Assembly: GCA_920105625.2 (NCBI GenBank)
Contig: OV050030.1
Coordinates: forward strand, 143,372,291-143,436,290
Direction: 5' to 3'
Length of the DNA stretch: 64,000 nucleotides
Source: Clusia tigrina
Lineage: Eukaryota > Arthropoda > Insecta > Diptera > Clusiidae
Shown here: positions 1 to 13,417 of the stretch, in pieces
Layout: the number at the start of each line of letters is the position of its first letter
How positions within the stretch are numbered: position 1 is the first letter of the stretch
Notes under the pieces: generated by a model
Database searches by the model: none
What the model saw: only the letters and a program-made list of their open reading frames with translations
Told to the model about the DNA's origin: nothing
Translations under genes and position numbers: made by a program

Positions 1-1690
1 TGCAGCCTGATGTCACTACAGACTCTAATTTCCTTACCGCATTATTTCTTCTCAATTACCCATTCCGAGACTTTCAGTATAGCAAAAAGTTCCGATTGGA
101 ATACCGTTGCCATACTTCCCCTAGCCGAAAAGCTTCTGAAATTTTCATTCAGATGCCAGCCAGCCCTATTCCCTTTTCAGTTTTGGAGCCATTGCTGAAG
201 AAATTTTCCATCGAATACCATTGCTCTCTTGTACGGAATCTGACTTTGTACTTTCTCCCAAAAGAAACTCTAGGTAACAGTTGGTCCTTCGGTGCCAGAA
301 TCAACCGGTATTGTTCCGACAGCCTCTTCAACATCACCCTGTACCCAAATTTCCTGTCGTCGTGCCAATATTCGTATGAATATAGCCGACAAATCGTTTT
401 CATCGCCTCCTGTTGAATCATAAGATCCAATGGTGGCAAGTTCAACAAAGCATTCAGAGCGTCACCAGATGTGGTACTCATGTCGCCCGTAATGCTCAAA
501 CATATACTTCTCTGTAGTCTGTTTAACCCCAAACATGTGGACTTCACTCCAGTTCTGCGCCACCAGACCACAGTAGCATACTAAGTTATTGGCCTAACCA
601 ATGAGTGTACAGCCGAAATACACCCGCTGGTTTCAGACCCCCAGTCTTACCAAATGCCTTTGGGCACGGCCTAAATATTTTTTATGCCGGACTAACCTCC
701 TGTTCAACATGCGTCTTCCAAATTAGTTTCCTATCAACAACGACTCCTAAATAGTTCACTTCCCTGGAAAGATATTTAAACCTTATTGAACTGGTAGTTT
801 AAGTCCTACCAATTTTCTTCTTCGTGAAAACAAGTTGTCTTACTTGGATTACTAGGAAGTCCCTGGGAAGTGCGCCACTTAGCCAATTTACCCCCAGTTT
901 TCTGTATGTTTGCACATGCAGTCGTGAGGGACTGTACTGATGCCAGTGCACATACATCATCAGCATATGCTTGTATGTGTATTTCATGGTTCTAGACCTC
1001 AGTCAGAAGAGAAGAGAGTACGTGATCCTGAGGACACCCACGAGCAACTTCTGCCACGGTACAATTGTCCTTTGTCTCTCCAACAGTTAACAGCCTTTTT
1101 TATAATCTGAAATGGATCCACTTGACAATAGTTGCGTCCACCCCATGTCATCTACCAGCCGAACACACAGAGTCAAAGGTAGCATTATCGAATGCCGCTC
1201 AATATCCACAAACACACCCATTCTGTATCCACCAGTTTCCATCCCTTTTTCGAATCTACCAACTAGATCTTGCAGAGCTGAATTGCATGACTTTCCACTC
1301 TGGTATGCATGCTGATGGATACTAAGGGCTATATCACCATTAAACCCGTCCTAATGTACTTCTCCAACATACGCTCCAGAACTTTCAACATGAACGATGC
1401 CAAACTGATCGGCCTGAAGCTTTTCGCTAAAGTGGAGTCATCCTCTCCCGGTTTGGGAATAGAACCACCCTAACCTGTCGTCAAAGACCTGGTACGTAAC
1501 CCAGAGCAAGACAAACAATGTAGATCGTTTTCAAGGCCCTATTAAAGTTATCCCCTTCTCTCATTAACATTATTGGGTGTACATTATCTGGGCCAGTGGA
1601 CTTAAAGTTGTCAAAAGAGCAAAGAGAAAACCTCATTGATCAATTTTTGATGCCGTATACCAGTTTCGTCTCGTGTCAATAAAAGCGTTA
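1..1690 (-). pseudogene. Non-LTR retrotransposon (LINE) ORF2 remnant
   Basis: Broken reverse transcriptase plus downstream region read on the minus strand. Around 1330-1450 the frame carries the FRPISL..LKVLERM motif typical of LINE reverse transcriptases, and around 955-970 an AYADD catalytic motif. From 571 down to 149 lies a conserved stretch beginning VWWRRTGVKSTCLGL, characteristic of the region between RT and RNase H in LOA/I-like insect LINEs. Stops and frameshifts occur throughout. The 5' part of the element is absent and the 3' part runs off the window. The same family occurs in the opposite orientation at 5640-7930. Clade assignment within LINEs is tentative. Confidence 0.8.
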
Positions 1691-1767
1691 CAAAAACAAA
1701 TCTTGATATAATAATAATTTTTTTAAATTTCTGTATGCAAATTTTGCAATGATTGTGTTAGCAATTG

Positions 1768-2260
1768 TACACGGTGATTCCTAAGTAAATAGGACCATTT
1801 AAAAATAAGAACCACAAACAGTTTTTTATGTAATACCGATTTATTTAATTCAAAACAGTTCCCTTCCAACTCAACACAGTTTTCACACTCTCACGGTCTA
1901 AAAGCATTTCGAATGACTGTTTTAGATCATCGGCTGGGTTGTACTTCAAAATGTGTGAAGAAGCCTTTTGAATGGATGCTACGTCCACAAAACGCTTCTA
2001 ACTCAATAATCCTCACCATAAACTTGGTTTATCATGTGGTATGCTTTGTTAAAAGTTTTACCAAGTTTGAAACAAAACTTTCTTCGATATACATTTTCGT
2101 ACCGATGATACAAACATGCTGTTACTTCAAAAGATTCGATTACAAAAAATTGGTGGTACATCAGGGAGGGATCTACTTTTCTGACGCATGTAATTTCCAA
2201 TTGATGGTCTACTAGAAATATGTACTTTTAAAAACTACCGATTTCTTTGGAATGAACCCA
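1768..2260 (-). pseudogene. Mariner-like transposon remnant
   Basis: On the minus strand, about 2110-2000 encodes a stretch with KFCFKLGKTFNKAYHMINQ, which matches the N-terminal helix-turn-helix (HTH_48 type) of mariner transposases. It runs directly into a stretch (about 1990-1860) that resembles the C-terminal tail of such proteins, so the DDD catalytic core seems deleted. Stops interrupt it. I did not find clear matching terminal inverted repeats, so the limits are approximate. Confidence 0.5.
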
Positions 2261-2764
2261 GTATGACTCTCAATGTAAACTGAGAATTGCATGGCTTGTG
2301 TAGCGCAGAAGCTGCGCTCATATCAAAAATGTGAGATACAAGAGACTTTAAAAATATTCACGCACAAGAATATGTTAGTGGATTCAACATAGCGCTGCTC
2401 TTGCAGTATCTACAAACCTAATATCGTAGATAGCCTACGTTCTCCAAAATTCTTGTTCAGTGGCTGCAACGAACCAACAAAATTAAAAGGTCCCGCATAG
2501 AGATATATAGGTAAAGTTTGTAATGGGTTTGGCAGCATGTTGGCAGGATTCAAACAATTTTTGATTTGGTTAACTAATCGGAACGCGACTGGTTGTATAT
2601 TGGTGTGTTAGGGAACTGCTCTTGGTAAAGAAAACTATCATTCGTATCAATCAATCAAATTTGGATATATGTTTTCTATGTGTGCGAGAAACCCATTATT
2701 TTCTCATGCCAATATCAAAAAGATCTAAGATTAATTACACACATACTTTCAGCAAGAATTATAA

Positions 2765-3639
<875 letters not shown>

Positions 3640-3640
<1 letters not shown>

Positions 3641-3952
3641 AGCAATTATTGTTTTAAACGATTTCACATCAAAAATTCCAATTCAGTGTATTTTTCATTC
3701 AAAGATTGCCTTCCAAATCTTTTCGAGATTCCATACGAGGCGCTTTCTTTCGGCCATTAGATACAGATGCCATTATATGTTCAAGTTTTTGTCGATTGAG
3801 CGCTTAGCAACACTAGCTAGTAGCTGGACATGACGCTCCGTACCTTGAATATGACAAGGTATTAGTGGGTCTGGAAATGGTGGATCTTCATCATCTACAC
3901 ATTCGAGGTATTGTTGTAAATACTCATACGGAATTTTCCTGGTAAATGGCGG
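3640..3952 (-). pseudogene. Short protein-coding remnant, unknown family
   Basis: On the minus strand from 3952 the reading is protein-like: KIPYEYLQQYLECVDDEDPP, then IPCHIQGTERHVQLLASVAK near 3860-3800, followed by a stop and frameshifted remnants. The Pro-Cys-His...Glu-Arg-His pattern reminds me of a domain repeated in many insect hypothetical, possibly transposon-derived, proteins. I cannot name it. There is no start codon or flanking structure to define limits. Confidence 0.3.
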
Positions 3953-3972
3953 TTGAAATAAAAAAAATTATG

Positions 3973-4140
<168 letters not shown>

Positions 4141-5045
4141 TATGAGTCTCGGTAGGACCAAGATGACCTATACGGACAGTCTGGAAGTAGAACTGACAGT
4201 ATGATATGGCCCGAGAGGCCAATATGATATACAGAGGGTAGTGGATGACCACATATATATAAGATATTAAAAAGTAATCAAATTAATAGTCAGCATAGAG
4301 CAACAGCTACGTCTTCTTTGATTGACACATAGGGTGTCTTCGTCATTTATATATTTCTGCCGACTAAAATCATATGGCAACCGATTTAAATCTACAATAA
4401 TTGATTCGCTGGGTACATGTAAGAATGGTTATAGGTGGAAGACAAAAACTATATGGCCATTATTATTATTATTATTATTGACATTGTCATGGATACCGTT
4501 TTTCATGACCTTGACTTTAAAATGATATATTCTGTTGCGTATGCGAATGACGCGGCAATTCAATAGGTGGAACATTCTTGGACAGTATCTCCGATAACTT
4601 GATACAGGCATCCTGATTAATAGGAAATATTAACTTTTTTTACAATATTAATATTTGATATATACTTGTCGGTTATTTTCATATATGTTTAGATGTTAAT
4701 ACTCCGATTATTAAAATTTTGATGGTCGCTAGTAAAAGGATATACAGAATGAACATACATTATTTTTATATACTCGTATGTTATAATAATTCATAATTTC
4801 ATAATACTGTTTGTTCGGCTCATTAAGCAATACATTGGTGAAGAATGCATTATTTTTGAATGTCTTATATTCACTTTTTTTCAAATTTATTTAATATCAT
4901 CAAATTGTTTATTTCATCTTAGACATAAAACTAATATAATTTTAGGTATATTTGTTGTTCTAAAATCGACTCATGAACCGACTCCAAACTCTTTTGATTT
5001 TTAAAGTAACACGTTCACAATTCAATTGAACTTGTTAGAATATTA

Positions 5046-5230
5046 GCCGCCCTCTGTGGTCTAGTGGTAAGCATGCTAGACTTACACCCCGAAGGTCGCA
5101 GGTTCAAATCCTGCCACGGGCTTGCTCTCCAAAATGCTTCTTTCTATAAAATCCTTTTCTCTTCGAGTCGGAGGCCTCTGTAACTAGTACTTATTCCCCC
5201 AACACCTTGCTCTCATAATTAATTATGGTG
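5046..5230 (+). mobile_element. tRNA-derived SINE
   Basis: The head carries both RNA polymerase III promoter boxes: box A TGGTCTAGTGG (about 5058) and box B GGTTCAAATCC (about 5101), spaced as in a tRNA. The acceptor stem only half pairs (GCCC with GGGC, then mismatches) and the anticodon stem does not pair, so it is not a functional tRNA. A tRNA-unrelated body follows, ending near 5230 in an AT-rich tail with AATAATAAC-type repeats. No target duplication was resolved. Confidence 0.65.
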
Positions 5231-5639
5231 TAAGTTATAATAATAACAATAATAATGGTTAGAAGATTAATTAAACAATATTAACAGTTTAATAAAACAA
5301 AATTATTGAATTATTTTGTGCTAATACATAACTTACATACAAATGAATACAAATTTCTCCAAATTCAAGTCGTTAGGAGGACACTAAAAAAGGAAACAAC
5401 ACAAAATCTTATGTAAGCACATCCCAACTACCGAATCGATTCACCACGTGGGGCGACAACAAGGAACCGTCAGCGAAAAATTAATCATAATACACTTATA
5501 TCTGAATTTTAGCTTTAGTCAATCCTATTAGCCAATAAAGTGGCATATACAATACACAAATTCCGCGTATTTTTTGTACGAACAAAAGGAGCCCGCTTAG
5601 TATACCTTAGCTGTAAACCCGGGACGAGGTTCATTACAA

Positions 5640-7930
5640 CTGTTTGAGTGAATTTCGAGTTCGCGTTGACAAAATGATAGTGCCGAAAGGTAGAAATCCA
5701 CCAAGGGTGGATTGGAAAAATTTGAGGTTCTTGTTGAAAAGAGAACTCACATGTTTCCTAAAGTCAGAATCATTGCGACAATCTAAGGGGCGATCGAACG
5801 GAAACGAGTACTTTTTTAGAATGCTATTAGGAAGTGTGTACATTAAGATTGAGCAGGCAGGGTGAAGCAGTTTCATGGTTGAATGCTGAACTTTCAAAGC
5901 TTCGCAATGGACCAGAAGACTTCCAAATAAGTGATTAAAAAGAAAAAGATTGTACTGAATATCAGTTGGCGCAGAGTATCTTTGAGAACAATCGGTCAGA
6001 ATAGGAGCTTCTGTAGTGGAATTGATAACATAAAGGAGTTAGCTAGGCTATTCAGGGTGCTTCAGCGGAACCTATTGACTATCTTTTCAAGGCTGATGGT
6101 TCGTATACCAATTCAATGGTGGAAACCTAAAATACCCTCAGAAAAAAAAAATTCCCGGGTAGCAGAATTATTACTGACGCAGGCAATAGGGTGAAAGTTG
6201 ACAGCTCGAATAATGGAATTACTAGACGAAATTGCTATAGGAGTAACTGAAGTTTCTGACATTATTCCTTTGAAAACTTTATGTATACTCAATAATGTTA
6301 CAGAGAGGAGGGGATCAAAGTTCACAAAGGCATTGAAGGAGAAGTACGTTGCTTGTCTTGTTCTAGGCTACGTACCAGGTCTTTGACGACAGTTTTGGGT
6401 GGCTTTCATTCTTCAACCGGTTAAACATGACTACAAGCCAGGGAAAATCTTTTAGTCTGATTAGTTTTACAGGTCTGGAGCGAATTGTGGTGAAGTATAT
6501 TAATGCGGGTATAGTGCTGGGTAGCTCACTAAGTATCTATCAGCCTGCATACCAGAACGGAAAATCATGTAAATCAACAGTGTATAAGATTGAAATAGGG
6601 CTGAAAACTATTGAGCATACAATGGGAGTCTTTGTGGATATTGAGGGAGCATTTAGTAATGCCTCTTGACTCTGTGCTCTCGGCTACTAGAAGACTTGGG
6701 CAGGCGAAGCTGCTGTAAAGTGTTATCAAATAGGATGTTAACGCTTGGAAAGACAAACGACGAGCAGCAGTTGTTCGGCATTTCCGTCCGGGTTGGGTAC
6801 TTTCTCTTCTTTTGTAGTATTTTCTAGTGGACTTCTGAGGGAGTTACAGAACCTAGGAATACACATCCAAGCATATGCGAATGATGACTGCAAATGGACT
6901 GTATGTGCAAATGTACAAAGATTTCTGAAGAAGATTGCTGGTGGATTTTCGAGGGTCTTACTATTAATCAGAGTGTTTACGCGAAAAAACTGGTAGGGCT
7001 TAAACTACCGCTACTAAAAGGTATAAATATCAATTTTTCCAGTGAAGTGAAAAATCGAAGCTTCGCATATTTAGTTGAATGTTATTTAGGCACATAAGGC
7101 GTTTAGGCAGTGCCGAAGAGCATTTGGTAAAACTTGGGCTCTGAAACCAGCTGATGTATTTTGGCTATACACAGTACAGATCAGGCCAATTATCTTGTAT
7201 GCTGCTTTAGTCTGGTGGTGCAGAACTGGGGTTAAGACCACATGTTTGGGGTTAAATAAACTGCAGAGATGTGTATGCTTCAGCTTTACGGGCGCCATGA
7301 CCACTACATCTGGTGATGATCTGAATGCTATATACATATGGATATTGCCACGACGACAAACAATTTGGGAATAGAGAGATGTTCAAGATGCTGTCAGAGC
7401 AATAACGTTGATTCTAGCAGAAAAAGATAAACTCATACCAAGAAATTGTTTTCGTAGAAAGTATAACATTAGCTTCCCGACATGGGAACAATGGAGATAT
7501 CCAGAATTACTTCTAGGGCGCCTGGACAAAACTTTTGACTGACGGCTCCAAAACTGAAAAGGGAACTAGGGTTGCCTGGCATCTGAATGGAAATGACAGA
7601 TGTTCCTCTATGTCTATGGGAAGTATGGTATTGGTATTTCGGAAGTATTTGCTATACTAAGAAAAGATATGGCGTAGTAAATAGATTCAAGTAAAAAATT
7701 ATCAAAAAATGTAAGTCAACATTTATTTCAAGAGAGCAGCATATTTCCTTCACGCATTACGAAGGAAAGATCTTCGATCATTGTTTGGGCTAATAACGGG
7801 GCATTATCAATGGGGCCATCATATGGCGACCACAGGCTTCATTGCGGGTCCGAACTGCGTCTCCTGCCTGGAGGAAGAGCGTAACAGCACAAAGCATTTT
7901 CTCGGCGCTTATCCCCCCATTGATTAACCC
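5640..7930 (+). pseudogene. Non-LTR retrotransposon (LINE) ORF2 remnant
   Basis: Second copy of the LINE seen at 1-1690, opposite orientation and longer. Fragments in order: upstream region (5644-5865), the GYVPGL segment (about 6360), an RT stretch with VFVDIEGAFSN (about 6630-6660), a degraded catalytic motif AYAND in place of YADD (about 6872-6888), the WWCRTGVKTTCLGLN stretch (about 7215-7260), and near 7740-7920 a C-terminal segment with the Cys/His pattern (CVSCLEEERNSTKHFL) typical of LINE tails. Many frameshifts and stops; inactive. Confidence 0.8.
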
Positions 7931-8435
7931 AACCACTTATCCAATTAATATGAAATTAGGATCTGAACATATAATTATTTCAAACTGAATAAAATAGTGA
8001 AAAATTCAATAAAAGAATGCAGTGTAAGCGCAATTTTGGTGGCACGAGTCGCTTGGCAGCTTCGCCGGTACCGCGTTCAAGGAATTTCAGATAATCATGC
8101 TACTTTAGCGTGATCTGAATTAATGTGAGCATTAACTAACATTATTTTGCTTGTATAGATTCCGAAGGAAAACGCAATTATATTGACTATATGTTAATAG
8201 TTGCTTTTCAATGGAAGATCCGTAACTAATTATTAATTTTTTTTAAATTGCTACCCCAGTTTATAAAAAGTAAAAACGTCACTTTTCAAAATGGTTTCTT
8301 ATTAAGTTAATATCTGTAACATAACAAATTATATAAAATATATTATAGCATATTCAGTACTTTGACGACAATATTGTTATATCATATTTTACTTTCAACT
8401 TATAAATAGATATATATTTTATATGTGATTTTTAG
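7931..8435. other. Intronic AT-rich stretch
   Basis: Between the LINE remnant and the first visible Ih exon. No feature recognised apart from the splice acceptor (TTTTTAG, ending at 8435) of the following exon. Confidence 0.5.
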
Positions 8436-8607
8436 ATTATTGAAAGGAGGCAGTGACGAATCTTTTCGGTGTTCATATTGCTCTGTGTTAAATGAAAACG
8501 ACCTGAGAATTTCTTTCGAAAATACTTGTACTGATTCTTTAGTGACAGCTTTTGATGATGAAGCTTTACTAATATGCGACCAAGGAAGCGAAATGGCAAG
8601 AACAAAG
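8436..8607 (+). CDS. Ih: Ih (HCN-type channel) exon, N-terminal cytosolic region
   Basis: Coding exon bounded by an acceptor (TTTTTAG) and a donor (AAG followed by GTTTTT). It encodes a cytosolic segment including GGSDESFRCSYCSVLNENDL and ends in phase 0 (GCA AGA ACA AAG). The next exon continues in frame with a sequence clearly belonging to the fly hyperpolarization-activated, cyclic-nucleotide-gated channel Ih. This part is upstream of the conserved channel core and may be an alternatively used exon. Assignment rests on the in-frame join and my memory of the fly protein. Confidence 0.75.
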
Positions 8608-8762
8608 GTTTTTTTTATATTACTAGCATAACTTTCACCTTCATGTGAATCGATAAATCCTATAAATTACATAGCATTTACTTTAGTATTATTTAGAAAT
8701 AAAATTCTAAATTTGGGTGTACAAATGAAATTAGTAACATTGATATTATTTTTATTAACTAG

Positions 8763-9001
8763 GTTCACTTTGATGATGTGTCGTTGTATGGAACTCCTAA
8801 AGAGGAGCCAATGCCTTCAATTCCAATTGTTTCAGAAAAAGTGTCAGCAAATTTCCTGAAAAACCAATTGCAATCATGGTTTCAACCAACAGACAACCGG
8901 TTGGCCATGAAATTATTTGGTAGCCGTAAAGCATTAGTAAAAGAAAGAATTCGGCAAAAATCTTCAGGTCATTGGGTTATTCACCCATGCAGTTCGTTCA
9001 G
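8763..9001 (+). CDS. Ih: Ih (HCN-type channel) exon, HCN N-terminal domain
   Basis: Acceptor ACTAG ends at 8762 and donor GTCACC starts at 9002. Translation contains LQSWFQPTDNRLAMKLFGSR followed by KALVKERIRQ and WVIHPCSSFR, the diagnostic HCN domain just before S1. Ih forms a tetrameric mixed Na+/K+ channel of the plasma membrane that opens on hyperpolarization and is modulated by cyclic nucleotides. The last codon is split (AG|G) and completes to Arg at the start of the next exon. No lesions are visible, as expected for a conserved host gene. Confidence 0.92.
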
Positions 9002-9060
9002 GTCACCAACATTTTCACTAAATAACTAAACATTTAAAAAAAAAACGTTTTCTATTATAG

Positions 9061-9224
9061 GTTTTATTGGGACCTTTGTATGCTGTTATTATTAGTAGCA
9101 AATCTTATTATCCTGCCAGTCGCAATATCATTCTTTAACGATGATTTGAGCACAAGATGGATTGCCTTTAACTGCCTAAGTGATACTATATTTTTGATAG
9201 ATATTGTAGTGAATTTTAGAACAG
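9061..9224 (+). CDS. Ih: Ih (HCN-type channel) exon, S1-S2
   Basis: Acceptor ATTATAG ends at 9060; donor GTAAGT starts at 9225. It encodes [20 protein letters not shown] (transmembrane S1), a short linker, then [20 protein letters not shown] (S2), matching HCN channels closely. The next exon (S2-S3 onward) is not found anywhere to 64000, so the following intron exceeds 54 kb and contains all the Polintons and retroelements listed below. Confidence 0.93.
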
Positions 9225-10552
9225 GTAAGTGTTTAAATTGTAAATGTTCTAGTATTTAAATGTAGATTATATTTAGTAGTATTTAAAATGTATTGTTAAA
9301 CCACTTCAATGTTGAATAGATATTATAAAAAGTATTGAAATTAAATAATTATTATACTAATAAAATCATACTGTCAAGTAATGTTTTATTTACAAAATTT
9401 AAAATAAATTGTCCACTTTACATATGTGAAGTATAAACGAACACAATAACCAATTCCAAGTATAACAAGTAAAGAAGTCTTAAGTCGGGTTAGACCGCCT
9501 TCGAAATACCCTTTACCTTTCCATGTGCGTGCAAGTTCAACAATGGGGATGTTCTCTTCATAAATCATCATTAGGACCATATTTTCGGGAGCGTACCTTG
9601 ATTTGAGAGTCGTGGCCTCTATCTGATCGACCACATTCTTGTGTTGCTTCGTTGCGTTAATATACATACTAATATAAATTTTCTCCCAAAATTATTATAT
9701 AGGTTGGTAGGTTACAAAAATACGTCAATAGTGGGCATTGCTGTAAAAAAACCCGTCCATTGTTTGTTTGGTGGTTAATGTTGGTAACCACAACCATCCT
9801 GTGAAATTTCGTTGATAAATCTTTAATAGAAACTTAGTAATGATTTTTGCTTAATAGTAGGCGGGCCAGTAATAATGTACGAGTATATATATAGATATAT
9901 CCATGCCTACCACCCCTCCTTCCTGAAATTGCAACCCCTCTCAAAAACACCTTTTTACCTTTTCTAAATTTAAATGATCTAAGAAAATTTCAATATATTA
10001 TATAAAAAAAGAACATTGTAACCTTCAGTTAAAAAAAATAAAGAAATAAATTAATTTAGAATAAGGAGCGGAAGGTCTTAGTCGCTAATGCTAGTTTTTA
10101 CCATTTTCTTTTGTATTGATTACAAATTAAAATTTATAATAAAAAAAGCATTTGGTTCCGCTGATAGACAATGTTTTCATATATGGTTTTCTTAAATTTT
10201 ACTTCGTTGGAAAATATTTTGGGGCAGACCCTTATATTCGCATCAAATTTTGATTTAAATAAAATTGAATTTGTTTCATCAATAAAGATTGTTTATTATT
10301 TTTCTAGCTTTTACACTGGTATTTCAATTCGTTTATCTTCAATTTAATGGAAGCGGTAGTTTTTCGGATACTGCTACACCAGTTCTTTATATGCTAATAT
10401 TGCCTTAATATTTTACATTATAGCTTATTAAGTAGTATAAATATTTTCATACAAAATGCGGTTCATCCCAACCTGTCTCTTCCGCACTTATTGTATTTAT
10501 ATGTGTTCTTCTCGGTCGTACAATGGAGTGACGTCATAGTGTTCGGTGGTAC
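9225..10552. other. Ih intron, left part
   Basis: AT-rich sequence with no firmly recognised feature. A 93-codon open frame on the minus strand at 9386-9667 has protein-like composition but no recognisable domain. I do not call it a gene. Confidence 0.5.
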
Positions 10553-11219
10553 AGGGCTGGTTCTGAATGTTTGATGATAAGAGCTAGAATTTTTTAATTA
10601 GTTGTGGCTGCATACATTATATACATATATGTATGTATGTAAATATATTGTGTTTATTGTGGCGCGTGTGCGATATATTATTATTGAAATATTTTTATGT
10701 GATTCAGGCGTCGGAATGTTCTTAAGCAAATTTTTTTGTGCATATGTTACTGAAAATATGTAGTTCTAACAATTAAAGTAAGAAAGACTTATTTCGATTT
10801 ATTATCAGTTAAGTAGCTGAGCGTTTGGCTCTGTACACCGTGTGCTGTACGATCTACTATGTTTGCTCGTTAGGGGCTGGAAGCTATGGCGCTGTGCGCG
10901 GGGTGCGGGTTGTTTTCAAGGTTAGCTATTAACTAAATGGGTTGTGCTCTGTAACACCTACTATGACGTCATAGGTAGGTTGCAAGCTTTTGTCATGATA
11001 TTTATGTATGAAGAGTGGTGAATAATATGAATAATATTTGTGTCGAAAAGTGGTGAAGAATACACATCCTGCTTAGATAAGGATTAGTGATTGAAAAATT
11101 GCATAAAAAGCGCGCTGATGATGGAGGATTTACACTTCTAAATTGGCATTGGAGTAGAATTGGTATACCTTCGCTTTTTGCTTAAAGGAAATACATAACT
11201 ATAATATACATATATCCTT

Positions 11220-13417
11220 TTGTGGTTTATTTCTAAAACCAAAATGAATTTCGTTTGTGATATTTGTCAAAAAAAATTCAAACCTAATTATTCATTAAAA
11301 CGACATGTGAGAAGGCAACATAATCGTGATAATCTACAATGTTCATCATGGAACCAACAATTTAACATCCAAAGTGAATTTTTAAAACATCAACGATTAA
11401 TACATCATACCAATAAGGAAACACAGCACTGTATTGTATGTGATCAATATATTCAATTAAAGCATTGGACATATCAATTACGCACAAATGCACATAAAGA
11501 AAATTGTGGTGTAAGGGTTAATAGCAATTTAAAACATATTACATCGTGTTTTAATAATCGCATTCACACGTATACATTTGAAAATAATGATAAAGAAAAT
11601 TTAATTCCTGAAGACTTTTTAAAGACAATTAAAAATTAAGCAACACAAATTTTCAGAAATGCGTTAGAAAAGCATATAAATTTTAAATTTAAATGTGAAT
11701 TGTTTGCTAAATATTTGTTGGTGAAAGATGAAGTGGAATAGAGCTGAAATCACATCAAACCAAAATGACAATAATACAAAAATCAACAGCAATAAATGAC
11801 ATTTCTAAACTTTATTCCGATCAATGTGATCTGCTATTAAAAAAAATGAGTGAATTTCAAGAGCGTGATAGCGGTTGGACTTTAATTGAAGTATCACATC
11901 TTGATATCAACATAAACGAATGTAAACCGATAAAAGGTTCGCAATATATATGCTTATCACATTCCATATTAAAAAAGCATGCGTGTGTATATATAAAAAA
12001 TTCAGAGGAATATTGCTTTAAATGGGCTATAATATCTGCAGTATATCCGGTCTCAAAGCATTGAAATAGATGTTCATCGTATAAAATCAACCATATCAGT
12101 TCAGATATTATATATCTAGAAAATAACATCCTATTAAATTTTACTAATTTAAATTTTCCATTCTCTCGGTTAACAAAATTAAAGATTTCGAATTAAGGAA
12201 TCCACAAATTAGTGTAAACGTCTTTGGTTTAGATAATAATACCATTGCTGGACCATACTATTTTACACTAGACGAAAAAATCCATCACATCAATTTGTTG
12301 TTGTTGGAAGATAATGAAAGATCACATTATGTATGGATTAAAAATATTTCAAGGTAAGGTAATATGTACATAAATATATTTGTAAAAAAAGAAAACACAA
12401 ATTAAGAACTTTATGTAATTACAGATTAATCACAAGTCAAATAACAAAACATGACGGACAAACAGACATGTGTAATAGATGCTTAATAGTTTTTAAAAAG
12501 GAGGATGCACTTATTCAACATCGACAGTATTGTAATAAAATGGTTAAAAAAATGCCTAAAGAAGATGATAGGGTGTTATCATTTAAGAATTTTAAAAAGC
12601 AATTGGATGTACTTTTTGTTGTGTACGCTTATTTTGAATGTATTTTGGAGTCAGTAAATATTCAAAATTCAGCAAAAATAAAATCAGTGCAGAAGCATAT
12701 TCCTTTCGCTTATAGTTATCATATTAAGTATGATTACGATTCTAGTTTAGATATATTTAGAATATATAGTGGAGAAGATTCATCAAAGAACTTTTTCCAA
12801 AGTTTAGTTAAGGAGAGTTTAGACATTTATAATAATTATTTAAGTCAAGTCAAACCAATGAATTCCTTAAATCCTATTCAACAGAAACGGCAACAAGAAG
12901 ATAAAATTTGTCATATATGTGGAAATATTTTGTCTTTTGAAGATAAAGTAGCCGACCATTGTCATTTAACTGGTGAATATAGAGGACCTGCACACAACCA
13001 GTGCAATTTAGAATATCAGATTGCTAAGTTCATTCCAATATTTTTCCATAATTTTTTGGCCTACGATTGTCATTTGTTTCTAAAGGAGCTTTCATCTTTT
13101 GAAGGTGACATAAACATTATACCATTAAATAAGGAGTTGTATGTGTCTTTGGCAAAGACAATTTATATAAAGGATAAAGATACAATTGAACTTCGTTTTC
13201 TCGACTCATATAGGTTTATGCCGGTCGGTATAATAATGATATTGAATTTAATTGAATGAAACGTAAGGGCGGTCTTTCCCTATGATTACTTGATTCGATA
13301 GATCGTCGCAAGGAAACCCAATTACCACATCGTCCGCTTTTCTTCAATAAACTAAGTAATAATTCGTGTAGTGTAGCTGACTATGAACATGCGCAAAAAG
13401 TATGGAATACATTCAAA
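11220..13417 (+). pseudogene. Polinton-1 protein-primed DNA polymerase B, left N-terminal copy
   Basis: Opens with a zinc-finger segment (11244-11420; C2H2 pattern CDICQKKF..H..H), then a pre-exonuclease region, a C2HC segment (MCNRCLIVFKKEDALIQHRQYC, split here only by description at 12468), the ExoI region (about 12625) and a CHICGN...DHCHLTG..RGPAH motif (12910-12995) typical of Polinton polymerases. A 71-bp spliceosomal-type intron fits 12354-12424 (donor GTAAGG, acceptor TTACAG) and restores the frame. Lesions: in-frame TGA at about 12062, a frameshift near 12185, a deletion/frameshift near 13240, and ExoI Asp changed to Tyr (YAYFE). It ends at the gypsy LTR; the polymerase half is missing. 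Confidence 0.85.
12354..12424 (+). other. Spliceosomal-type intron in Polinton-1 polymerase, left copy
   Basis: GTAAGG donor, ATGTAATTACAG acceptor, 71 bp. Removing it joins WIKNIS-R to LITSQ in frame; the same position in the Polinton-2 polymerase reads WIKNLSRLLSSQ without interruption. The right-arm copy (58494-58564, minus) has the same intron with a consensus GTAAGT donor. Confidence 0.75.

Larger units (their letters stand above)
10553..13417 (+). repeat. Polinton-1 left arm (inverted copy of 57503-59706)
   Basis: Starts AGGGCTGGTTCTGA and matches, as reverse complement, the segment ending at 59706; the homology continues to CATTCAAATG at 13417, where the outer gypsy starts. The arm has a non-coding terminal part (to about 11.1 kb) and then the 5' half of a DNA polymerase B gene. 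The right arm lacks about 0.67 kb (the zinc-finger ORF) relative to this one. The six bases outside the two ends differ (TGGTAC left, GCTTCC right), so there is no target duplication. Confidence 0.8.

Noticed and set aside
5047..5122. A functional tRNA gene
   Set aside because: Box A and B are present, but the acceptor stem pairs only over four bases and the anticodon stem does not pair; a SINE body follows.
9386..9667. 93-codon minus-strand open frame in the Ih intron
   Set aside because: No domain, no splice or promoter context, and no second copy here; kept only as a note.
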